From contig NZ_JAGGQL010000003.1 in assembly GCF_018613315.1 (NCBI RefSeq), positions 1 through 64,000 on the forward strand: DNA of 64,000 nt, written 5' to 3'. Under the pieces are notes generated by a model. The model was given only the letters and a program-made list of their open reading frames with translations. It was not told where the DNA came from and did not search any database. The DNA comes from Bacillus sp. ISL-37 (GTDB lineage Bacteria > Bacillota > Bacilli > Bacillales > Cytobacillaceae). A program made the translations under genes and the position numbers. Below, piece by piece: positions 58,088 to 64,000 of the stretch. Within the stretch, counting starts at the first letter, position 1; each line of letters starts with the position of its first letter.

Positions 58088-60247
58088 GTGGGAAGAATGG
58101 AAAGAAGACAGCAACGAGAAGCATCAAGGAGGGGCTGGAATGATTTTAAAACGAAAGGCATCAAGTTTAAAGTTGCAGCTATTGGTATTGCATTATTCCT
58201 ATTGGGGCTTCTAGTACTGAACATCATGATATGGAGCAGTGATGTCAGTAAGCTAGAAGATCCTGCTCCACAGCCGACGATCATTTTTGATCAGAATGAT
58301 GCGATCGCAAGCAAGGTGGCAGCGTCGAACATTGAAGGTGTAAGCATTGAGCAAATACCGGAACATTTGATCTATGCTGTCATTGCTACAGAGGACCAGA
58401 GGTTTTATAAGCATGACGGAATAAACTATTTTGCAATAGCAAAGGCATTTGTGCAGAACACGTTAAAAGGGGAAATTGTCGCTGGCGGCAGCACTCTTAC
58501 CCAGCAGCTTGCGAAAAATGCTTTTTTAACACAGGAACGGACTTATAATAGGAAGTTTAAAGAACTGATTATTACGAAAAAGATCGAACGAAAATACACC
58601 AAAGATGAGATTATGGAGCGGTATCTGAACCAGATTTATTTTGGCGAAGGTGCCTGGGGAATTCAGCGAGCAGCTCAAACGTATTTTGGTAAGGACGTCA
58701 GCGAGCTGACAATAAGTGAATCCGCGATGATCGCAGGATTAATAAAAGCCCCATCGCTTTTGTCACCTTTTAAAGACATGGATAAGTCGATAGATCGCAG
58801 AGATATCGTTTTAACACTGATGAAAAATGAAGGCTATATAAGCCAACAGGATCTACAAAAGGCACAGGAGCAGCAAATTGTGCTGCAAGGCAAGAAGATT
58901 GATGATTATAAAGGTAAATACCCTTATTACGTTGACCATATTATTGAAGAAGCAATAAAGGAATATGATTTGACAGAAAACGAGATTCTTTCTGGCGGCC
59001 TGCGAATTTACACCGAGATGAATCCCGATGTTCAAGCAGCAGTTGAAGAAGTTTACAAGAATAAAAGTTTGTTTCCGGAGGGCCAACCTGATCAGCTGGT
59101 CCAGAGTGGTGCTGTTTTTATCTCGCCAAAAACTGGCGGTATAGCGGCGATTGTAGGCGGCAGAGGTGAACATACCTTTCGCGGGTTTAATCGCGCCACT
59201 CAACTGAAGCGACAGCCCGGCTCCACCATGAAGCCATTGGCCGTGTATACTCCTGCCCTTGAACAAGGTTACGATATGTTTGACAGGTTGGAGGATTCTC
59301 CTATTAATATAGATGGTTATCAGCCAATGAACTATGATAAGCAGTTCCGAGGGGAGGTAACCATGTACGATGCGCTGGTAAACTCCTATAATGTCCCTCC
59401 TGTTTGGCTTCTTGACAAAATGGGGATTAAGTATGGAATAAATGCGGTAGAGCGTTTTGGAATAAAACTGGAGGAAAAAGATCATAACCTCGGCCTGGCA
59501 CTGGGCGGTATGGACGAAGGTGTATCTCCATTATTAATGGCTCAAGCATTTTCTGCATTCCCTAATAAGGGACTGATGGCAGAAGCTCACTCTATCAAAA
59601 GGATTGAGGATGCGGAAGGAAATCTGATTGGCAAATGGAATAACAACGCAACCAGAGTAATGGATGAGAAGGTTGCTGATAAAATAACGTATATGCTCCG
59701 AGGAGCTGTCCAGGAAGGAACAGGCAGAAACGCCAGAATCGATGGCTGGGAAATCGCCGGTAAAACGGGAACAACAGAAGCTCCTGGTAATAACGATGGA
59801 ACCAAGGACCATTGGTTTGTCGGGTACTCACCAGAGATCGTCGGAGCCGTCTGGATGGGCTATGACAAAACTGATGAAAAGCACTATTTAACAGAATCAA
59901 GCAGCTCCACCGTTACAGTTGTATTTAAAGAAATCTTCTCTAAGTCTATAAAGCAATACTCGCAAAATGAATTTGATCTGTCATCGATTGCAAAGCAGAT
60001 AAAAGAACAGGAGAAAAAAGAAGAACAGGCAGAGAAGAAGCGAAAGGATGATGAGAAGAGGAGGGAGCAGGAGGAGAAGAAGAGAGAGAAAGAACAGGAA
60101 AAGAAGCGAGAGGAAGAAGAAAAGAAACGCGAAGAAGAGGAGGAAAAGCGCGAAGAAGAACAGGAAAAGAAAGAGGAAGAAGAAGAGAAGAAGCGTGAGA
60201 AAGAGGAAAAGAAACGAGATAAAAAAGAGAAAAAAGATGACGACTAG
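58088..60247 (+). CDS. Class A penicillin-binding protein (PBP1A-type) with charged tail
   Basis: GTG 58088 follows AAGGTGGTAAACAAA; 719 residues. One N-terminal anchor (FKVAAIGIALFLLGLLVLNI). Glycosyltransferase domain with ATEDQRFYKHDGINYF, GGSTLTQQLAKNAF and RKFKELIITKKIERKYTKDE. Transpeptidase domain with SXXK in QPGSTMKP, SxN in VNSYN and KTGT in IAGKTGTTEAPGNN. The last ~75 residues are almost only Lys, Glu, Arg and Asp. Polymerises and cross-links peptidoglycan. The tail would be extracellular, as the anchor is N-in, and could bind wall polymers or ions. Confidence 0.9.
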   Translation: MGRMERRQQREASRRGWNDFKTKGIKFKVAAIGIALFLLGLLVLNIMIWSSDVSKLEDPAPQPTIIFDQNDAIASKVAASNIEGVSIEQIPEHLIYAVIATEDQRFYKHDGINYFAIAKAFVQNTLKGEIVAGGSTLTQQLAKNAFLTQERTYNRKFKELIITKKIERKYTKDEIMERYLNQIYFGEGAWGIQRAAQTYFGKDVSELTISESAMIAGLIKAPSLLSPFKDMDKSIDRRDIVLTLMKNEGYISQQDLQKAQEQQIVLQGKKIDDYKGKYPYYVDHIIEEAIKEYDLTENEILSGGLRIYTEMNPDVQAAVEEVYKNKSLFPEGQPDQLVQSGAVFISPKTGGIAAIVGGRGEHTFRGFNRATQLKRQPGSTMKPLAVYTPALEQGYDMFDRLEDSPINIDGYQPMNYDKQFRGEVTMYDALVNSYNVPPVWLLDKMGIKYGINAVERFGIKLEEKDHNLGLALGGMDEGVSPLLMAQAFSAFPNKGLMAEAHSIKRIEDAEGNLIGKWNNNATRVMDEKVADKITYMLRGAVQEGTGRNARIDGWEIAGKTGTTEAPGNNDGTKDHWFVGYSPEIVGAVWMGYDKTDEKHYLTESSSSTVTVVFKEIFSKSIKQYSQNEFDLSSIAKQIKEQEKKEEQAEKKRKDDEKRREQEEKKREKEQEKKREEEEKKREEEEEKREEEQEKKEEEEEKKREKEEKKRDKKEKKDDD

Positions 60248-60281
60248 AAGCAGGGGAATAATCCCTTTGCTTTTTTTTGAG
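60248..60281 (+). terminator. Terminator after the PBP gene (GAAGCA family)
   Basis: GAAGCAGGGG and CCCTTTGCTT then TTTTTT. Confidence 0.75.
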
Positions 60282-60344
60282 GAAAAAGCTGATAAACAGG
60301 ACTACTTCTGGAAGATAGGAAAGTGATCCTTTTGTAAACAGTGT

Positions 60345-60374
60345 GGAAGCATAAGGTCCGTGCCCTATGCCTCC
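60345..60374. repeat. GAAGCATA hairpin repeat between convergent genes
   Basis: GGAAGCATAAGG and CCCTATGCCTCC pair. The right arm encodes the last codons of the 60365 gene. Related copy at 61079-61104: GAAGCAAAGGG / CCCTTTGCTTC, the terminator of the anti-sigma gene. Confidence 0.65.
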
Positions 60375-60880
60375 ACCTTTTTTAAGAAAGATTGTAATGC
60401 ATCGTTTAATTCTTGAGTTAATACCTTTGAATCCGCTTCTTCTACTTTTTCGAATGAATCCTTGCTAATATCCCCCGGAGCAACACGGACTGCTTTGACA
60501 CAGTAAGGGTAGAGGTTCTGTTCTTCGGCAGGTAAAACTTTTTCCGTCAGAATTTCAAGCTCCCAAAACTCGAAAAAATTATAGGTGTAAACAGACCGAT
60601 CCTTTTCCATTACGAGCCAGTCACCAATTTTCTCTATAGATTCATCATAATCATAATCCTTCGGATCATCATGATCAGTCAAGCCGATGGTTATTGGATT
60701 GGTCAGTCGCTTTTTTCTCGTCTGGTGGATATCAAAGCTATGCAGATTAAAATCCAGCCAATCAAAAGCAACCTGCAAAATTTCATGCAGTTGATGGAAT
60801 GTCATCTCTCCACCCACTAAGAAACGTCTCCAGACGGGAGGAGTTGCTCCCTTTAAAGAAACCTTTAACTGTAAAATCAT
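60365..60880 (-). CDS. Plasmid pRiA4b ORF-3 family protein
   Basis: ATG 60880 follows GGAGGGTGAAATC; 171 residues. ILQLKVSLKGATPPVWRRFL and FHQLHEILQVAFDWLDFNLH then SFDI are the signature of the pRiA4b ORF-3 (IS1096 passenger-type) domain. Function unproven; single gene. Confidence 0.85.
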   Translation of the reverse strand: MILQLKVSLKGATPPVWRRFLVGGEMTFHQLHEILQVAFDWLDFNLHSFDIHQTRKKRLTNPITIGLTDHDDPKDYDYDESIEKIGDWLVMEKDRSVYTYNFFEFWELEILTEKVLPAEEQNLYPYCVKAVRVAPGDISKDSFEKVEEADSKVLTQELNDALQSFLKKVEA

Positions 60881-61078
60881 GATTTCACCCTCCACATTTC
60901 ATACTTAAGATAAGATTATCATAGATTCCATTTTATATCCTTTTGGTTGCAGAAAGAGGAAGGTATTATTGGACCGAGGAAATCGAAGGAAGCATGGTAG
61001 AATAATTGTGAAAGTTGTTAAGTAAAACAAAAATTAAGAAAATCAATTCACTCTAAAAAGACTAACGGGTACCAATTA

Positions 61079-61104
61079 GAAGCAAAGGGTACGTCCCTTT
61101 GCTT
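61079..61104 (-). terminator. Terminator of the DUF4030 gene
   Basis: GAAGCAAAGGG and CCCTTTGCTTC form a perfect 11-bp stem around TACGT; member of the GAAGCA hairpin family. Confidence 0.6.
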
Positions 61105-61118
61105 CACTTCCGATACCG

Positions 61119-62228
61119 TTATTTAAATTGTTTTTCCTCGATATTAAATTCCTTTTTATCCTTTGTCCTTACGACGATTCTATATGGGTCTTGCTTTACT
61201 TTTGGCCATATTTCGTCTGATTTGATGAATTCTTCGGCCATTGTGTAAAGGTCTGTGGCGTGAGCGGCTGCTTCTTTGTCAGTGCTTTTCATTTTCATCG
61301 TGATGAAAATGGTCATCAACCCATCTTTACTTTTATAGCCCACACCAGAAACTTTGTATTTTTTATAGGTCTTGAATTCATGCCCAATTCCTGAAACCGC
61401 ATCACTCCAGCGGGCGTATTGGTCTCGTTTGACCACATCAAACTTTCTGATTTTGACCTCTACATAACCCTTGTCGTTTGCAGCGAGGGCATCCTCTACA
61501 GCCTTTTTGATTTGATCCACTTTTTCCTGCTTTTCGATACTTGGGATTTCGATTTCAACTTCATCTTTCATATAACCGACAGAGTTCTGGTAATCAAATG
61601 GTTCCAGGGCAGCCTGGACGATTTGGAACACTTCATCCGTTTCCTTTTCGATTTCTGCTTGTTCCTGTTTCCATTCTTCAGAAGGCTCGCGATGCTGTCT
61701 TACTTTTACAAAATAATCCTCGATTCTCGTACCTTTGAATTCCTTGCTCCTGACCATGGAATGTCCGATTTTTATAACATCGTTTTGCATCTCCTGATAC
61801 TGTTTTTCTGAGGCATCCAATGTAATGATGATGCCTTCATTTTTGCCGCCGACAAACTCGTTCACTTGCTTTACAGGATATCCTTCTTTTTTCAAGGCCT
61901 GAGTCAGTCTTTCTGACAAGTCTTGCTCGGGGCCATTAAAGATTGCGCTTAACGGAGGAATCTTTGATACCACTTTCGCCATTGTCGGAGAAACGAACCC
62001 TGAACCAACGAATAACATGAAGCTGGCTGCGATCGCGGCAGTCGTTACACCTGCTTTTTTCCAGAATGTCCACTGCTTTTTAAAAGCTTTATTGAAACCG
62101 TCAAGCTCCCGGTCAACTCGATCACTCCGCTCATCATCAAATTCACCAGCTGCAAATCTGCCAGGCAACTCCTTTGTAAACTTTTGCAGCGAATCAGGGA
62201 TCTGCATTTTATCCTTATCATATCCCAT
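61119..62228 (-). CDS. DUF4030-type membrane anti-sigma-like protein
   Basis: ATG 62228 follows GGAGGGAAATACTT inside the sigma gene; 369 residues. An N-terminal cytosolic part (~55 residues, LPGRFAAGEFDDERSDRVDR) binds the sigma factor by analogy. One transmembrane helix (about 58-80, VTTAAIAASFMLFVGSGFVS) and a ~290-residue outer domain with DUF4030-type strands follow. It overlaps the ECF sigma gene by 11 bases, the usual sigma/anti-sigma arrangement. Confidence 0.75.
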   Translation of the reverse strand: MGYDKDKMQIPDSLQKFTKELPGRFAAGEFDDERSDRVDRELDGFNKAFKKQWTFWKKAGVTTAAIAASFMLFVGSGFVSPTMAKVVSKIPPLSAIFNGPEQDLSERLTQALKKEGYPVKQVNEFVGGKNEGIIITLDASEKQYQEMQNDVIKIGHSMVRSKEFKGTRIEDYFVKVRQHREPSEEWKQEQAEIEKETDEVFQIVQAALEPFDYQNSVGYMKDEVEIEIPSIEKQEKVDQIKKAVEDALAANDKGYVEVKIRKFDVVKRDQYARWSDAVSGIGHEFKTYKKYKVSGVGYKSKDGLMTIFITMKMKSTDKEAAAHATDLYTMAEEFIKSDEIWPKVKQDPYRIVVRTKDKKEFNIEEKQFK

Positions 62229-62796
62229 AAGTATTTCCCTCCATCTGAAAGTGGCTATGCTTTTTCATCAGTTCTCCGAGCTTTTTCCTGCCCCGTGACA
62301 ACCTTGTTTTTACGGTATTGCGGTTTTCATTGAGAATGACGCTGATCTCTTTCACTGATAAATCTTCAAAGTAAAACAGCAGTAAAGGTATACGCTGTTC
62401 ATCCTTTAAACGGGTGATGAGCTGCAGCAGTTCTTGCTTTGTTTCACTTTCAACAGCCATTTCCTGAGCTGATCCAGATCGCATCTTGGAGATCGCTTCT
62501 GGATTTTCCTCAATATCAGAAAAATGATTTCGCTTTTGCTTTCGGTAAACATCGATCGAACGGGTATAGACGAGCCGGTAAAACCAGGCTTTGAAATGGC
62601 GGATTTCCACATCTCGCATAATGCTGAGATAGCAGTCCTCCAGGGCAATCTGGACAGCATCTTCAGCCAGCTCCCGTGAACCAAGTATGAGGTAAGCCGT
62701 CCGATATGCAGAAGAAAGCAGACTTTCAACCAGCTGGCTGAACGCTTCTCCATTACCCGCCCGGATTTGATTAATTAGTTTCTGTTCCTCACTCAC
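62218..62796 (-). CDS. ECF-type RNA polymerase sigma factor
   Basis: 192 residues, GTG start with GGGAGGTTGCCCA. Region 2 includes AEDAVQIALEDCYLSIMRDV then EIRHFKAWFYRLVYTRSIDV; region 4 includes RIPLLLFYFEDLSVKEISVI then LNENRNTVKTRLSRGRKK. Coupled to the DUF4030 gene. A candidate ECF promoter lies upstream (62830-62857). Confidence 0.85.
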   Translation of the reverse strand: MSEEQKLINQIRAGNGEAFSQLVESLLSSAYRTAYLILGSRELAEDAVQIALEDCYLSIMRDVEIRHFKAWFYRLVYTRSIDVYRKQKRNHFSDIEENPEAISKMRSGSAQEMAVESETKQELLQLITRLKDEQRIPLLLFYFEDLSVKEISVILNENRNTVKTRLSRGRKKLGELMKKHSHFQMEGNTYGI

Positions 62797-62829
62797 TGGG
62801 CAACCTCCCTATGTTATTTTCACTAGTAT

Positions 62830-62857
62830 GTCGTTCAGAATGGGTATGTTGGTTTCA
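62830..62857 (-). promoter_or_regulatory. Candidate ECF promoter of the sigma gene
   Basis: On the minus strand TGAAAC (62857-62852) and CGAC (62833-62830) are separated by 18 bases, one or two more than the usual ECF spacing. Suggestive of autoregulation, not decisive. Confidence 0.4.
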
Positions 62858-63080
62858 TTTTTCGCAAAAAAAAATAACTGAATCAATTTAACCTTTAGGC
62901 CGACCGACAGGCATACGCTATGCTAGAGCCAGATATTGACGGGAAGTGGTATGTGTTGTCTGTCCTTTACTATTATATAATGAAACAACTCATTAACTTG
63001 GATAACTATGCTAAAATCAATCTTGGATATCTTCGTTATCTTGTGTCTTTCAAGACAATCGAATGAGGGGAATGAGTTAC

Positions 63081-63863
63081 ATGTTAGATAAAATACTTGA
63101 GTTAGAGTTTGCTTACCTTGCTACCTTTACTGCTCGTCACGACCGGGAGTGGGGTTTTCTATTTATAAATGAGAATCAGCCTGTATACTATGATGCTAAT
63201 CATGCCCATGTGCGCAAACCAGTTGAACATCCAGCAAATGTTGTGGAAGAAGTCATTTCCTTTTATCAGGAAAAGAATATTATTCCGCGGTTTTATATAT
63301 ACACTCCAGCTGAACAACCTGCTTTACTGCGCGAATTAAAATCAAAGGGGTTTGGATATGAGGAATTGCCAAGTCCTGTCCAATTATGGGATCAAAAAGT
63401 GATGAACCTGGAAAGAAATGATGCTATTTCGATTGAAGAAGTTACGGAAGCAAACTATCAAGAAGCATTAGAAATCGAATGCAGCATCAAAGAGATTGGC
63501 GGCCGTGAAGTTCGAGAAAAAGCTTTGAAGGAAGAGTTCGATCATCCCGCATATCAACACTTTTTGTTAAGGTACAATGGTGTCGCCTGTTCCACTGCCT
63601 GTATTTTTGCTCACGGCAGACAAGCGCGAATGGAGAGTGTGGCTACATTAGAGGAATACCGAGGAAAAGGATTAATTGGCTACATCATTCAACATATTCA
63701 ACAAGTAGTTGAAAAACAGGGCTTTGAAAACCTATGGGTGTTTCCTATTAATGAAAGGGTTGAAAAGGTATATAATCGTTATGGCTTTGATACGGTCATG
63801 ACACTGACGACAGGACATGCCTTTTTAGGCGGAAAAAGTATTATCGAGCTTCAAAATCGTTAA
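63081..63863 (+). CDS. GNAT-family N-acetyltransferase
   Basis: ATG 63081 follows GAGGGGAATGAGTTAC (ATG 63063 and 63072 are in frame but poorly spaced); 260 residues. The C-terminal half has the acetyl-CoA segment ARMESVATLEEYRGKGLIGY (Q/RxxGxG type) and VEKQGFENLWVFPINERVEK then VYNRYGF. The N-terminal half is a second, degenerate GNAT-like part. Acceptor unknown. Confidence 0.8.
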   Translation: MLDKILELEFAYLATFTARHDREWGFLFINENQPVYYDANHAHVRKPVEHPANVVEEVISFYQEKNIIPRFYIYTPAEQPALLRELKSKGFGYEELPSPVQLWDQKVMNLERNDAISIEEVTEANYQEALEIECSIKEIGGREVREKALKEEFDHPAYQHFLLRYNGVACSTACIFAHGRQARMESVATLEEYRGKGLIGYIIQHIQQVVEKQGFENLWVFPINERVEKVYNRYGFDTVMTLTTGHAFLGGKSIIELQNR

Positions 63864-64000
63864 ACCTAAGTCGCGTTAGGATTTTTTCGTAAAAAAAGAC
63901 CTATCCTGCAGCTCCCATTGTTTAGATGATTTCATAATTATTCTAACGGGAACTTCACTTGAAGTAACTAGCTGTCCAAAGAGCTTCCGGTTCCAGCCGG

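Noticed and set aside
58853-59485. A 210-residue minus-strand ORF inside the PBP gene
   Set aside because: Antisense shadow of a well-supported coding region with all PBP motifs in place.
60048-60326. A 92-residue ORF rich in Arg and Lys on the + strand
   Set aside because: It is the second frame of the charged PBP tail; purine-rich codons read as Lys/Arg in any frame, and it has no RBS of its own.
63864-64000. Possible end of a minus-strand gene at the right edge
   Set aside because: Short frames (such as RLEPEALWTASYFK) are open on the minus strand, but there is too little sequence to support a call.

Overview
The window looks like the chromosome of a spore-forming, low-GC Bacillaceae bacterium (Bacillus, Mesobacillus or a close relative). 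The support is A+T-rich sequence, strong GGAGG-type ribosome binding sites, frequent TTG/GTG starts, a T-box leader, IDEAL and DUF2164 proteins, a sporulation-type PAS histidine kinase, RsbR-like STAS proteins and an SpxA2/SaiR pair. I saw no rRNA or tRNA genes, no intact prophage or insertion sequence, and no CRISPR array.

Layout. 0-5 kb: accessory region of single genes (NUDIX fragment, frameshifted methyltransferase, HELGH peptidase-like protein, lipoprotein, ABM monooxygenase) separated by copies of a hairpin-plus-tail repeat. 5-12.5 kb: orphan sensor kinase, an ECF sigma / PadR / HAAS-SEDS operon with a good candidate ECF promoter, a membrane-anchored PstS-like protein and a frameshifted AIM24-family gene, with two tandem hairpin arrays (52-bp and 51-bp units). 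12.8-18 kb: esterase, DUF3231 gene with a premature stop, a decayed lipoprotein gene, and a metallo-hydrolase divergent from an Lrp regulator. 18-28 kb: a dense run of tiny orphan membrane and lipoprotein genes, again with the repeat between them, plus a quinone-oxidoreductase-like gene, a class V aminotransferase, a LysE exporter and a rifampin ADP-ribosyltransferase. 28-33 kb: LysM-SPOR protein, SpxA2-like regulator and SaiR-like Rrf2 repressor with matching operators, IDEAL protein, L,D-transpeptidase and DUF421 protein. 33-39 kb: PAS-STAS protein, FixH-like lipoprotein, DUF2164 protein, endonuclease I, and two intergenic arrays with a strict 21-bp period. 39-43.6 kb: Fur-controlled siderophore uptake locus divergent from a flavin reductase. 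44-49.6 kb: third accessory stretch with the same repeat, a decayed tyrosine recombinase and a SUKH protein with an L7/L12-like tail. 50-64 kb: Lrp with a carboxymuconolactone decarboxylase-like gene, two more RsbR-like proteins, a YdcZ-YeiL-YdcZ cluster, T-box-controlled proS, a class A PBP with a long charged tail, and a second ECF sigma / DUF4030 pair.

Main themes. Envelope stress and redox sensing recur (two ECF sigma systems, three RsbR paralogues, Spx/Rrf2). The accessory stretches at 0-5, 19-28 and 44-49.6 kb share one dispersed element of about 75 bp, always in the orientation of the + strand genes and absent from the housekeeping stretches between. This gives them a gene-cassette-like layout and is the best candidate here for something undescribed. 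Several genes carry single frameshifts or stops; these are either real decay or sequencing errors, and the sequence alone cannot tell which.
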